Shown here piece by piece: positions 25,484 to 34,341 of a DNA stretch of 64,000 nucleotides (position 1 is its first letter; each line of letters begins with the position of its first letter). The stretch comes from Paenibacillus aceris (GTDB lineage Bacteria; Bacillota; Bacilli; Paenibacillales; NBRC-103111). The stretch is taken from positions 141,755 to 205,754 of the forward strand of contig NZ_JAGGKV010000014.1 in assembly GCF_017874035.1 (NCBI RefSeq), read 5' to 3'. The translations under genes were made by a program, and so were the position numbers. The notes under the pieces were generated by a model. It was not told the DNA's origin. It did no database searches and saw nothing but the letters and a program-made list of their open reading frames with translations.

Positions 25484-26386
25484 TTAACAGGATAAGGCTT
25501 GTTTGAGTTCTTCAATGTACGCCGTTCCTAGTTTTGAAAGCGAAACATTCTTATGTGAAATCCATCCTACATGAATGCTTTCTTCACAATCCAGGGGTAC
25601 AGGAATAATTTCATTCCCGTTCAAATCGGCACTTAAGACACCCGTGGAAATGGTGTATCCATTTAATCCGATCAACAAATTAAAGAGTGTCGCCCTGTCA
25701 TTGACACGAATACTTTTTTTATGCATCATCGTGCTGAGAATTTCCTCTGAGAAATGAAAGGAATTGTACTCTCCTTGATCAAAGGATAAGTACGGGTAAT
25801 CCTCTAGCTGATCAACAGTCACAATAGATTGTTTGGCTAGCGGGTTCTTAATACTTATGAAAATATGAGGCTTAGCGGTGATTAAGCTGTTAAATTGCAA
25901 GTTTGCCGTCTTGAGCAACTTGTTTATGACTTTTCCATTGAACTCATTTAGATATAAAATGCCAATCTCACTGCGTAAATTTTTGACATCTTCGATAATT
26001 TCATAGGTCTTGGTCTCGCGCAGCGCCAAATCATATTCCTCTTGTCCATACTCACGGACCAGATTCACAAAGGCATTAACAGCAAACGCATAATGCTGTG
26101 TGGAAACCGAAAAATGCTGCGGGGAAGGCTTGGCATTCAGATACCGGCTTTCCAATAATTCCGCTTGTTCAACGACCTGCCGCGCATAGCTTAGAAATTC
26201 AATTCCTTCTTTAGAAAGAGATATCCCTTTATTGGATCTATCAAATATCGCAAGGTCCAGTTCTTCTTCCAAGTCTCTAATTGCGTTCGAAAGGCTTGGC
26301 TGAGAAATAAACAGCCTTTTGGCAGCTTCATTGATAGATCCACGATTTGCGACCTCAATCACATATTTTAATTGTTGTAAAGTCAC
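25484..26386 (-). CDS. LysR-family transcriptional regulator, probable metE regulator
   Basis: 300-residue LysR regulator. The N-terminal helix-turn-helix is LQQLKYVIEVANRGSINEAAKRLFISQPSLSNAIRDLEEEL, followed by LFDRS-like AIFDRSNKGISLS. The effector domain occupies about residues 90-295. GTG at 26386 follows AGGGGGAT. It lies directly upstream of metE in the same direction, with dyads in the gap, so it likely acts like MetR or MtaR on methionine synthesis. The effector is not known; homocysteine is a reasonable guess. Confidence 0.88.
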   Translation of the reverse strand: MTLQQLKYVIEVANRGSINEAAKRLFISQPSLSNAIRDLEEELDLAIFDRSNKGISLSKEGIEFLSYARQVVEQAELLESRYLNAKPSPQHFSVSTQHYAFAVNAFVNLVREYGQEEYDLALRETKTYEIIEDVKNLRSEIGILYLNEFNGKVINKLLKTANLQFNSLITAKPHIFISIKNPLAKQSIVTVDQLEDYPYLSFDQGEYNSFHFSEEILSTMMHKKSIRVNDRATLFNLLIGLNGYTISTGVLSADLNGNEIIPVPLDCEESIHVGWISHKNVSLSKLGTAYIEELKQALSC

Positions 26387-26613
26387 TGTGATCCCCCTAC
26401 TTCATTCATTTAGAAAATTGGATGTCTTTCTTTCATCTCTAGTAAATCAAACTCTCTTCAATTATATCTCAGTGTAGGTATATCAGCACAGAAAAACAGC
26501 CAATCCAATGTGGACAGCTGCTGTCTTTTGATATGAAAAGCAAAAAATTAGCTCCCGACGGGTGTCTTAAGCTGTTTTTTTCATTGGTTTTTTGAGCTAT
26601 GGGAATTTAGAGT
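26387..26613. other. Intergenic region without recognised gene
   Basis: This stretch upstream of the LysR gene is AT-rich and holds no open frame with a ribosome binding site. It carries the LysR gene promoter somewhere near 26400-26470, but no clear -35/-10 pair could be named. A hairpin-forming AGCT-rich stretch (TTAGCTCCCGACGGGTGTCTTAAGCTG) near 26550 is not convincing as a terminator. Confidence 0.4.
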
Positions 26614-26800
26614 AAGTGGGAACTACATTCTGCTATTTGCACTAGAAATAGTCATTGGGTCATTTAGCGGGAACTCTGTTCCGTTATTTTGTCGATTTTA
26701 AGCTAAGTGACGGCTTCATGTCGCAAATAAGACCCTGTAGTTCTGCAGGGCACCTGAAAGTAGCATATTCAGCTCAAATAGCGCCCTCCAGTTCCCCCAT
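26614..26800. repeat. Four-unit palindromic intergenic repeat array
   Basis: Four related units of about 26 bases: 26614-26640 and 26665-26690 read GGGAACT...TTCyGyTATTT; 26724-26750 and 26775-26800 read the inverse, CAAATAgcG...AGTTCyyC. Units one and two face units three and four, and each unit is itself partly palindromic (GGGAACTCTGTTCC). The spacing within each pair is about 51 bases. This is like short intergenic palindrome families in Paenibacillus-type genomes. No coding signal is present. Confidence 0.6.
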
Positions 26801-26810
26801 CGCAAACAAA

Positions 26811-26856
26811 TAAGAAAAGCTGGCCCTCAGTCATCTACGATGTCTGAAGGCAGCCT
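26811..26856 (-). terminator. Malic enzyme terminator
   Basis: On the minus strand GCTGCCTTCAGACATC pairs with GATGACTGAGGGCCAGC around GTA with small bulges, followed by TTTTCTTATTT. It lies about 42 bases after the malic enzyme stop. Confidence 0.75.
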
Positions 26857-26897
26857 CTTATTCTTTGTGCGCGATGCCCCCCTGCTGCGTCCGCGCT

Positions 26898-28316
26898 CTA
26901 GCGAAACTCGCGCGGTATTCGGCGCGCCACGCCGGTTTGAATCGCTGCACGAATGACGACTTCCCGAATACGTCTGACAACTTCCTGATTAAACACACTT
27001 GGAATGATATACAGCTTGTTCAGTTCCTGCGGTAAAATGACAGAGGCTATCGCCGTGGAAGCTGCCAGCTTCATTTCTTCGTTAATCACGGCAGCCTGGC
27101 AATCCAGAGCAGCACGGAAAATACCCGGGAAGCAAAGCACGTTATTGATCTGGTTTGGAAAATCGGATCGCCCTGTGGCGATAACGCCAGCGATGTCTTC
27201 AATTTCATCCGGATGTATTTCAGGCGTAGGATTCGCCATAACGAAAACGATGGGCTGTTCCGCCATCCGTTCCACATCTGCCCTCTTCAGCACCCCACCC
27301 GCGGACAAACCGATAAACACGTCTGCCCCGTCAATGATATCGTGAAGAGAACCTTCCCGCTTGTTCGGATTCGTCCGCTGCGCGTACCCATTCCACATCG
27401 GATTGGCGTAATCAGCGGTACTTACCAGCGCGCCTTCCCGGTCAACCCCGATTAGCTCCTTCACACCTGCGGCAAGCAAAATGTTCGAGCAGGCAATGCC
27501 AGCGGCACCGATGCCGCACACGACAACTTTGGCATCTTCGATCCGCTTACCGACGACTTTCAGCGCATTGATCAGCCCTGCATACAATACGACTGCCGTA
27601 CCGTGCTGGTCGTCATGAAAAACCGGAATATCCAGCTCATTGCGCAGCCGTTCTTCAATCTCAAAGCATCGTGGCGAGGAGATATCTTCCAGATTGATGC
27701 CGCCAAAGGCAGGCGCAAGATGCTTAATTGTCTCAACAATTTTATCCGTGCTCTGCGTGCTCAAGCAAATCGGAATGGCATCGACGTCAGCGAACTGCTT
27801 GAACAGCATGGCCTTGCCTTCCATGACAGGCATAGCGGCATAAGGCCCGATGTTGCCGAGTCCAAGGACAGCGCTGCCGTCTGAAACGACTGCGACTGTA
27901 TTGCGCTTAATAGTCAGCTTATAGGCGTTGTCCGGGTTTTCATGAATCGCCATGCAGACTCTTGCCACATCCGGTGTGTACACACGTGACAGGTCATCCC
28001 GATTTTGAATGGGCGATTTGGGCTTCATCTCGATTTTCCCGCCTAGGTGAAGCAGAAATGTACGATCCGAGACATGAACAAGACGGACCCCGGCGAGATC
28101 CTTAATCCTTGCCGTAATTTTATCCAGCTGAGCTTGTTCCATAGCCGTAACCGTTATATCGCGAACCGTCCAATTCGCTCCGGTTTGGATGACGTCAATG
28201 GCGACAACATCACCGCCGCTTTCCGTAATGACCGTAATTAATTGACCGAAATGGATCTGCTCCGTTTGCAGTTCCAACCGTAAAATAATACTTTTACCAC
28301 CCATCGTAATTGTCAT
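26898..28316 (-). CDS. NAD(P)-dependent malic enzyme with N-terminal ACT domain
   Basis: 472 residues. Residues 1-80 form an ACT-like regulatory domain (IHFGQLITVITESGGDVVAIDVI). The malic domain has SRVYTPDVARVC, VVSDGSAVLGLGNIGPYAAMPVMEGKAMLFKQFADVDAIPICL and FHDDQHGTAVVLYAGLINAL; the cofactor domain has VVCGIGAAGIACSNILL. It converts malate to pyruvate and CO2 in the cytosol. ATG at 28316 follows GGAGG; the ATG at 28328 overlaps that site. The downstream end is followed by a terminator, and an AEC-type carrier lies upstream, so it fits use of imported C4 acids. Confidence 0.93.
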   Translation of the reverse strand: MTITMGGKSIILRLELQTEQIHFGQLITVITESGGDVVAIDVIQTGANWTVRDITVTAMEQAQLDKITARIKDLAGVRLVHVSDRTFLLHLGGKIEMKPKSPIQNRDDLSRVYTPDVARVCMAIHENPDNAYKLTIKRNTVAVVSDGSAVLGLGNIGPYAAMPVMEGKAMLFKQFADVDAIPICLSTQSTDKIVETIKHLAPAFGGINLEDISSPRCFEIEERLRNELDIPVFHDDQHGTAVVLYAGLINALKVVGKRIEDAKVVVCGIGAAGIACSNILLAAGVKELIGVDREGALVSTADYANPMWNGYAQRTNPNKREGSLHDIIDGADVFIGLSAGGVLKRADVERMAEQPIVFVMANPTPEIHPDEIEDIAGVIATGRSDFPNQINNVLCFPGIFRAALDCQAAVINEEMKLAASTAIASVILPQELNKLYIIPSVFNQEVVRRIREVVIRAAIQTGVARRIPREFR

Positions 28317-28365
28317 TGCAGCCTCCATATTCTGAGCGAAAAAAATACGCTACATTTTATCATAG

Positions 28366-29289
28366 TTAAAAAAGTAATTTTGCCGCGTAGACAACCCCGG
28401 CTACCGTCACACTGCTCAGTATTGTGGAAAGCAGAACGGCCTGAGCGGCGTATTCCGGATGATTTCCATACTCTAAAGCGAAAGCCGCACTATTTCTAGA
28501 TGTTGGAAAGCTACTAGCAATAAGCAGCGCTTGCGCTGTCGTCCCCTCCAGCTTGAGCAGCCATATGAAGGAAAGCGCAATAGCCGGCGAGATGATAAGT
28601 CTGCCCAGCAAGCTGAAGACGAGGGCGGGACTCAGTCGTTTGAATGGTATAAAAGCGGATTGTGCACCCAGCGTAACAAGGGCAATCGCTAGAAATGCGT
28701 TTGCGACATTCTGAAGCGGACTCCAGATAAAAGCAGGAATGGGTACTGCAAGTGAATGCATAAGCAAGCCCAAAATAAACGCGTAAATCATCGGATTTCT
28801 CAGAAGCTCCTTGAGCAGTTTCTGCCCTTGGCTTTGCGCCGATACCGCATTCATCAGCCCGTACGTATTCGTTAACAGGTTCTGATAGATCGAAACGACA
28901 ACTTGTACGGATAATCCTAGCGGATTGTTTTGAAAAACGAGCTGGCTGACAGGAAGTCCGAAATTACCCGAATTGCTTAGAACAACACTATTGGAAAAGG
29001 TCGAAGAAAGACTTTTATCAAACTTGGCCAATTTAGCCGTCGCTTTGCTGAATAAGATAAGCATGAAGCTTTGCAGGAGCAGAAATCCAACTACCCTGAG
29101 TAAGAGTGAAGCGTCAAATTTACTTTCATAAATGTTGGTAAAGCTAACAGCCGGCAGCAGGAAAAATGCATTAAGCTTTGACAAGGTGTTCATCTCGAAA
29201 TGAAAGACGCGATGCAGCAGCACCCCTGCGCCAATGAGCAGAAATACGGGAACAATGACATTGAGCACGATCAAATACAGAACATCCAT
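28366..29289 (-). CDS. AEC-family carrier (auxin efflux carrier/malate permease type)
   Basis: 307-residue membrane protein with about ten helices. The family pattern is visible in two halves: VFLLIGAGVLLHRVFHFEMNTLSKLNAFFLLPAVSFTNIY and NSVVLSNSGNFGLPVSQLVF, then LVTLGAQSAFIPFKRL. ATG at 29289 follows GGGGAG at seven bases; the TTG at 29304 lies before that site. Neighbours are malic enzyme downstream and the TctCBA transporter upstream, which supports malate or another carboxylate as substrate, as for MleP-like members. Direction of transport cannot be told. Confidence 0.85.
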   Translation of the reverse strand: MDVLYLIVLNVIVPVFLLIGAGVLLHRVFHFEMNTLSKLNAFFLLPAVSFTNIYESKFDASLLLRVVGFLLLQSFMLILFSKATAKLAKFDKSLSSTFSNSVVLSNSGNFGLPVSQLVFQNNPLGLSVQVVVSIYQNLLTNTYGLMNAVSAQSQGQKLLKELLRNPMIYAFILGLLMHSLAVPIPAFIWSPLQNVANAFLAIALVTLGAQSAFIPFKRLSPALVFSLLGRLIISPAIALSFIWLLKLEGTTAQALLIASSFPTSRNSAAFALEYGNHPEYAAQAVLLSTILSSVTVAGVVYAAKLLF

Positions 29290-29310
29290 GGCGTTTCTCC
29301 CCAATTAACG

Positions 29311-29374
29311 AAACCCCTGATTAGGCTGGAAGGCTGCTGATAACCAGCGGGGCTCGACCTATCTAACAGGGGTT
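29311..29374 (-). terminator. Large hairpin between tctA-like and AEC-type genes
   Basis: Outer stem AACCCCTG / CAGGGGTT extended by TTAG/CTAA with small bulges, and an inner stem-loop around GCTGGTTATCAGC. On the minus strand it is followed by TTCGTTAATT, a weak T-run. Partial termination between the transporter and downstream genes is plausible. Confidence 0.55.
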
Positions 29375-29385
29375 AACGATAGCTT

Positions 29386-30912
29386 TTATCCTTCCTCGTT
29401 TACAAGTACACTCTTGCCTCGCAGTTTCAAGATCAGCGGAATACTGATCCACAAGAGGCCGATGATGAGAAACACGAGTGAGACTGGCTTTTGCAGGAAA
29501 ATCATGAAATCGCCATTAGAAATCGTGAGCGCTCTGCGCATATTGTTTTCCATCATCGGACCGAGAATGAGACCGAGCACCAACGGCGCTAACGGATAAT
29601 CGTTTTTAGCCAGGAAGTAGCCGACAAGTCCGCAGCCCATAATGAGCAGCAAATCAAACGTCGAATATTGAACGGCATACACTCCGAACACAGAAAAGAC
29701 GATAATCAACGGAATCAAATATTTCGTCGGTGTTTCAATTACTTTGGCAAACACTTTAACCAGAGGCATATTGAGAATGAGCAGCATTAGATTGCCGACA
29801 AACATACTGGCGATGACGCCCCAGGCAAGCTGCGGGTGATCCTGGAATAACAAAGGACCTGGCTGCACGTTGTACATAATGAAAGCACCCATCAGAATCG
29901 CGGTCGTACCGGAGGAGGGAATCCCCAGGGTCAAAAGCGGAATCATCGCGCCGCCGGAAGCGGCGTTATTGGCGGATTCCGGCGAGGCTACACCCTCGAT
30001 TGCTCCCTTACCAAACTTCTCAGGGTTTTTACTGATCTTTTTCTCCACGATATAAGCGAAGAAAGAAGCAAGAATCGCGCCTGCGCCAGGCAGTAAGCCA
30101 ATGAAGAAACCAAGCACAGAACCGCGGGCAATCGGTGCCGCACTGTCTTTCAAATCCTGCTTCGTCGGCAGAATGCGGTTGATTTTCGCCAGTTCGCCAT
30201 CGTTACCTTCTCGCTGGAGGATCGTTTTGAACACTTCGCCGACAGCGAAGGTACCAACCGCGACGGTCAGGAATTCCAATCCCTGATACAGCTCTGGAAT
30301 GCCAAATGTGAACCTTTCCACCCCTGATACGTTGTCGATGCCGATTGTCGCGAGTAGCAGACCGAAGGCGGTCATCATGAGCGCTTTCACCATGGATTTG
30401 CCGGCAAGTCCGCTGATTGCAAGCAAGCCGAGCACCATGAGGGAGAAATATTCGGCCGGCCCGAACTTGATGGCCACCGCAGATAAAGGACGCGCCAGGA
30501 AGATAAGACCGATCAGCGAAATAATCCCAGCCGCGAAGGAACCGATCGCCGAGATCGCAAGCGCTGCTCCCGCTCTCCCTTGTTTGGCCATCTGGTAGCC
30601 GTCAAGCGTCGTGACGACAGAAGACGATTCCCCCGGCGTATTCAGCAGGATTGATGTCGTTGAACCTCCATACATCGCACCGTAATACACCCCTGCCAGC
30701 AAAATAATAGAACTCGTCGCCGCTTCTTCCGGTCCTAAGCCCGATGTCATCGTAGCCGTGATCGGAATCAAGAGGGCTACACCGCTCATCGGACCAATCC
30801 CTGGAAGCACGCCGACTACTGTACCGATCAATACCCCCAAAAATACAAATACGACATTATGCCACTGCATCGCAGTGCCTAAACCGTGCATTACATACTC
30901 AATCGTACTCAC
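29386..30912 (-). CDS. Tripartite tricarboxylate transporter, large membrane subunit (TctA family)
   Basis: 508-residue polytopic protein with about 12 helices. The duplicated TctA glycine motif is present twice: GTVVGVLPGIGPMSGVALLIP near residue 27 and GFFIGLLPGAGAILASFFAY near residue 255. GTG at 30912 follows GGGGGG. It lies one base after the TctB-type gene and works with it and the binding lipoprotein at 31439 to import a carboxylate such as citrate using an ion gradient. The substrate is inferred from the family and from the nearby malic enzyme. Confidence 0.95.
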   Translation of the reverse strand: MSTIEYVMHGLGTAMQWHNVVFVFLGVLIGTVVGVLPGIGPMSGVALLIPITATMTSGLGPEEAATSSIILLAGVYYGAMYGGSTTSILLNTPGESSSVVTTLDGYQMAKQGRAGAALAISAIGSFAAGIISLIGLIFLARPLSAVAIKFGPAEYFSLMVLGLLAISGLAGKSMVKALMMTAFGLLLATIGIDNVSGVERFTFGIPELYQGLEFLTVAVGTFAVGEVFKTILQREGNDGELAKINRILPTKQDLKDSAAPIARGSVLGFFIGLLPGAGAILASFFAYIVEKKISKNPEKFGKGAIEGVASPESANNAASGGAMIPLLTLGIPSSGTTAILMGAFIMYNVQPGPLLFQDHPQLAWGVIASMFVGNLMLLILNMPLVKVFAKVIETPTKYLIPLIIVFSVFGVYAVQYSTFDLLLIMGCGLVGYFLAKNDYPLAPLVLGLILGPMMENNMRRALTISNGDFMIFLQKPVSLVFLIIGLLWISIPLILKLRGKSVLVNEEG

Positions 30913-30913
30913 G

Positions 30914-31375
30914 TTATGCCCCCCCTAACCATGTTGGGAATCCGGGAAGCGATCCATCCAGCACATTCACATACAAATAATAAACGCCATAAGAGGACCC
31001 GGCAGCAATGAGCAGGGAAACCCACACTCTGCCCTTTTGCATCGTTTGGAATCCGATCATCAGGAAAAGGAACGTGGAAATAACAAACCCGATATCTTCA
31101 AGGAAATAAGCGTATAAGACAGCGGCGATAAAAATAATGCCAAATCTTTTGTAATCCAAGCTTTCCTCGCTTCGTTCCGCACGCTGCTTGCGGAACGTCT
31201 CATAAATAAGACGAATACTCATTAAAGACAAGAACGATCCCAGAATCATCGGAAAAATATTCGCACCCACATTGCTTCCGTAAGCGCTTGTTGATATACC
31301 TAAGGAGCCTATGACAAATGCAAGGCCAATGGCGAAAAAGGCGATGCCTGCATAACGGTCAAACGTAGTATTCAT
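30914..31375 (-). CDS. Tripartite tricarboxylate transporter, small membrane subunit (TctB family)
   Basis: 153 residues with four hydrophobic segments (YAGIAFFAIGLAFVIGSLGI, ILGSFLSLMSIRLIY, FGIIFIAAVLYAYFLEDIGFVISTFLFLMIGF, VSLLIAAGSSYGVYYLYVNVLDGSLP). The ending LDGSLP is common for TctB proteins. The start follows AGGAGG. A hairpin at 31401-31425 lies between it and the binding protein gene. Confidence 0.9.
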   Translation of the reverse strand: MNTTFDRYAGIAFFAIGLAFVIGSLGISTSAYGSNVGANIFPMILGSFLSLMSIRLIYETFRKQRAERSEESLDYKRFGIIFIAAVLYAYFLEDIGFVISTFLFLMIGFQTMQKGRVWVSLLIAAGSSYGVYYLYVNVLDGSLPGFPTWLGGA

Positions 31376-31400
31376 CTCTCTGCCTCCTACCCTAAGGGCG

Positions 31401-31425
31401 AGGGAGAAGAAACTCTCTTCTCCCT
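31401..31425 (-). other. Hairpin between tctC-like and tctB-like genes
   Basis: Perfect 9-bp stem AGGGAGAAG / CTTCTCCCT with a seven-base loop, 14 bases after the binding protein stop and without a T-run. It probably protects the 3' end of the binding protein message rather than ending transcription. Confidence 0.65.
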
Positions 31426-31438
31426 TGTTGCTTTAGGT

Positions 31439-32515
31439 CTATTTCTGCATGCCAAGCGCTGTCAACATATCTTTCAGCTGGGCTTCTTGCTGGCCCAAGT
31501 AAGTTTTGAAATCATCGGCTTTCTTATAGTCCGTTTCCCAGTTGTTTGCTTGCATTTCTTTCTTCCATGCATCGGATTCTACCATTTTCTTGATGGCAGC
31601 CTCCCAGTAGCTTTTCGCATCTGCGCTCATGTTCTTTGGTCCAAAAAATCCGCGCCAGATCAAGAACTCTGCATCAACACCTTGTTCTTTCATTGTCGGA
31701 ACGTCCTTCAAGCTGCCTCCAAGACGGGATGGTGCCGCTACAGCCAAAATGCGGATTTTGCCGGCTTTCACATATTGATCCAAGGACGAAGCATCTGTAC
31801 CCAGCACATCTGCATTCCCACCAAGCAGTGCAGTTACGGCTTCACCGCCTCCGTCATAGGACACATATTTAACCTTCTTCGGGTCAATGCCGTATTTGAA
31901 CGCCGGAAGTATGGACACCAGATGATCCATCGATCCTGGCGCCGAACCACCTGCTACCGTAAGTTTCGTAGGATCAGCCTTCATGTCATCAAGCAAAGAT
32001 TTCAGATCTTTATATTTGGAATTTGCCGCTACAGCGACAGCGCCGTAATCTTTGGTCAGTTGCGCTAGCGGAGTCGTATCATTGTAGCCGTATGGCGTGT
32101 TTCCTTCTTTTTTCAAATGGTTAATCAAAATCGGAGGCGAGCTGACGAACAGTTTGTAGTTGTCTTTCACATCTTTGGTCGCATATTCCGCCAAGAATAC
32201 AGCACCGCCACCGCCCGGCTTGTTTTCAACGGTAACCGGCTTATCGACTGCTTTCGTTTCTGCCAATACTTTGGCGATCGTGCGGGCTGTCATATCCCAT
32301 CCGCCACCTGCGCCGGATGGAGCGATGATACTGAGTGCTTTTTCAGGATAGTTGGATTTAGCCGCTGCTGGTGCCGTCGTCTCCTTGGCTTTGTCGGCCG
32401 GCACTGATGACGTCGCCGCGGGCTTCGCAGCGTTATTGCCGCAAGCCGCCAAACTAACTGCAAGAATGCTAATCGCCGTAACTTTCCAGGAAGCTGAAAA
32501 AAGTTGTTTTATCAA
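31439..32515 (-). CDS. Tripartite tricarboxylate transporter substrate-binding lipoprotein (TctC/Bug family)
   Basis: 358 residues. Lipobox VSLAAC-GNN anchors it outside the membrane. The Bug-family fold is shown by NYPEKALSIIAPSGAGGGWDMTARTIAKVL near residue 55, VENKPGGGGAVFLAEYA, and LLGGNADVLGTDASSLDQYVKAGKIRILAVAAPSR. TTG at 32515 follows GGAGGGG. It is the first gene of the TctCBA operon and diverges from a CitA/DcuS-type sensor kinase; a cre-like site covers its promoter. Confidence 0.93.
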   Translation of the reverse strand: MIKQLFSASWKVTAISILAVSLAACGNNAAKPAATSSVPADKAKETTAPAAAKSNYPEKALSIIAPSGAGGGWDMTARTIAKVLAETKAVDKPVTVENKPGGGGAVFLAEYATKDVKDNYKLFVSSPPILINHLKKEGNTPYGYNDTTPLAQLTKDYGAVAVAANSKYKDLKSLLDDMKADPTKLTVAGGSAPGSMDHLVSILPAFKYGIDPKKVKYVSYDGGGEAVTALLGGNADVLGTDASSLDQYVKAGKIRILAVAAPSRLGGSLKDVPTMKEQGVDAEFLIWRGFFGPKNMSADAKSYWEAAIKKMVESDAWKKEMQANNWETDYKKADDFKTYLGQQEAQLKDMLTALGMQK

Positions 32516-32539
32516 AAGAACCCCTCCAAATTTATTGTT

Positions 32540-32568
32540 TGTATACGCTTTCTATAAAGCGCTTTCAG
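32540..32568 (-). promoter_or_regulatory. tctC-like promoter with cre-like site
   Basis: On the minus strand TATACA (32540-32545) is a candidate -10. At 32553-32568 lies CTGAAAGCGCTTTATA, matching 12 of 14 positions of the cre consensus with a perfect AAAGCGCTTT palindrome; it covers the spacer and the -35 zone. CcpA binding there should block transcription. Confidence 0.65.
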
Positions 32569-32680
32569 AATAACACCTGCCTGTGCATGTTGGGAAGTTT
32601 AACAAAATTAGTTGTATTAACGCCGTTTTGGACATTTTGTTCATATTGTTCACGGATGTGCTCCTTCAATAACGATCAAA

Positions 32681-32703
32681 ATAATAGCGCTTTATGTTAC
32701 AAT
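32681..32703 (+). promoter_or_regulatory. Sensor kinase promoter with second cre-like site
   Basis: An extended -10 (TGTTACAAT, hexamer 32698-32703) lies 31 bases before the kinase start. Just upstream at 32681-32695 is ATAATAGCGCTTTAT, an 11-of-14 cre match in the reverse direction. It may tie the sensor pair to the same catabolite control as the transporter. Confidence 0.5.
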
Positions 32704-32733
32704 ACAAGCAAAAACAGGGGGCCTGTGTGGTCA

Positions 32734-34341
32734 ATGAGGCTGCAAACGAAGCTTATCTTAATCATTTGTTCGCTTCTATTCTTGGTTATCATCAGTTTAG
32801 GCAGTATTTTCTATTATCTTATGACCGCGGCACTTGAGGATCAGATCGGAACCCGCGCGTTAAAAGTCGCTGAAACCTTTGCTGATATGCCAGACATTCG
32901 TCATGCCTTCCAAACGCCCGATCCTTCTGCGATCATCCAGCCTATCGCGGAAAGTGTTCGTGAAAAAATCGATGCAGAGTACATTGTTGTCGGGAACCGT
33001 GAAGGCATCCGCTACTCCCACCCGCTTCCTGAACGAATCGGCAAAGAGATGGTTGGAGGCGACAACGGACCTGTTCTGGAAGGCAAGTCAATTATTTCCA
33101 AAGCCATTGGCTCCCTTGGGCCTTCGCTTCGCGGTAAAGCACCTGTTTTCGATAATCGCGGCGATGTGATCGGCATTGTTTCCGTTGGCTTTCTTACTGA
33201 GGACATTGATACCCTAACAGATGCTTATAAATCGCGTATCGAGCAGATTTCCCTCATTGTGCTAGTCATTGGACTGATCGGCTCTGTCCTTATCGCGCGC
33301 AACGTCCGAAGCTCCATTCATGGGCTGGAGCCTAAGGAAATCGGTGAGCTTTATACCGAAAAACAGGCAATTCTGCAATCCATTCGCGAAGGCATTATCG
33401 CGGTAAACCGGGATGGCATCATTACGATGGCGAACCGCTATGCCTTGCAGCTTCTGCATCTGCCGGTAAGTGCCAAAATCACGGGCAGACACATAGAAGA
33501 TGTTATCCCGAACACTCGCCTATACGAAGTCGTCCGCACGGGAGAAGCCGAGTTCGACCATGTAATGCTGATTGGCGATCATGAAGTCATTGTCAACCGG
33601 GTGCCGATTGTGAACCGAAAGCACGCTGTAACCGGCGCAGTTTCGAGCTTTCGCAGCAAATCCGAGTTATATCGCCTCGCCGAGGAACTGTCGCAAGTAA
33701 AGCAGTTTGCGGAAGCGCTGCGCGCTCAGACCCATGAGTTTTCGAATAAACTGTATGTCATATCCGGACTTATCCAGCTAGAGTCTTATCAGGAAGCTGT
33801 CGATCTCATCTCCAAGGAGTCGGATGTGCATCAGAATTGGGTGCAGTTCATCATGCACGAAATCCCTGATCCTATGATCGGAGGACTGCTGATCGGCAAA
33901 TTCAATCATGCGCAGGAACTGAAAATAACGTTTGAAATTGACCGTGAAAGCTCGTTTGCGGATATCCCTGAAGAGATTGATCGCGATTTGTTGGTCACTA
34001 TTATCGGAAACTTGATTGATAATGCCATGGAAGCCGTTTTGGCTGTTGAGGCGCAAGATGAGCCTTATGTCAAATTGTTTTTGACCGATCTCGGCGAAGA
34101 TTTGATTATCGAATGCGAGGACTGCGGCATCGGAATTCCGGACGAAGTAAGCAGCGCGGTGTTTGAAAAAGGTTTCTCAACAAAAGAAGGCGAGCATCGT
34201 GGCATTGGTCTAGCCTTAGTCAAGCATGCCGTAAGCAAACTGAACGGGTATATAACGTTCCATCAAAATCCATCAGGCGGCACCATCTTCACCGTCGCCG
34301 TTCCTAAATCCCATTCCCGCACAAAGGAGTCCTTACCTTGA
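32734..34341 (+). CDS. CitA/DcuS-type sensor histidine kinase
   Basis: 535-residue membrane kinase. Helix 1 is LILIICSLLFLVIISLGSIFYYL; the outer PAS-like sensor contains EYIVVGNREGIRYSHPLPERIG, VLEGKSIISKAIGSLGPSLRGKAPVFD and GVIGIVSVGF-like GDVIGIVSVGF, a strong match to carboxylate sensors. Helix 2 follows, then a cytosolic PAS domain (NRDGIITMANRYAL), the His motif THEFSNKLYVISGLIQLESY and ATP-binding boxes DNAMEAV, DCGIGIPDE and GIGLALVKH. ATG at 32734 is taken; the open frame further upstream is not family-like. It probably senses the carboxylate carried by TctCBA. Confidence 0.92.
   Translation: MRLQTKLILIICSLLFLVIISLGSIFYYLMTAALEDQIGTRALKVAETFADMPDIRHAFQTPDPSAIIQPIAESVREKIDAEYIVVGNREGIRYSHPLPERIGKEMVGGDNGPVLEGKSIISKAIGSLGPSLRGKAPVFDNRGDVIGIVSVGFLTEDIDTLTDAYKSRIEQISLIVLVIGLIGSVLIARNVRSSIHGLEPKEIGELYTEKQAILQSIREGIIAVNRDGIITMANRYALQLLHLPVSAKITGRHIEDVIPNTRLYEVVRTGEAEFDHVMLIGDHEVIVNRVPIVNRKHAVTGAVSSFRSKSELYRLAEELSQVKQFAEALRAQTHEFSNKLYVISGLIQLESYQEAVDLISKESDVHQNWVQFIMHEIPDPMIGGLLIGKFNHAQELKITFEIDRESSFADIPEEIDRDLLVTIIGNLIDNAMEAVLAVEAQDEPYVKLFLTDLGEDLIIECEDCGIGIPDEVSSAVFEKGFSTKEGEHRGIGLALVKHAVSKLNGYITFHQNPSGGTIFTVAVPKSHSRTKESLP

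Noticed and set aside
26898..28316. Long plus-strand frames opposite malic enzyme and other large genes.
   Set aside because: They lack ribosome binding sites and recognisable protein features and mirror the codon pattern of the real genes.
32539..32733. N-terminal extension of the CitA/DcuS-type kinase.
   Set aside because: The extra 65 residues are unlike the family, and the region holds the promoter and a cre-like site.
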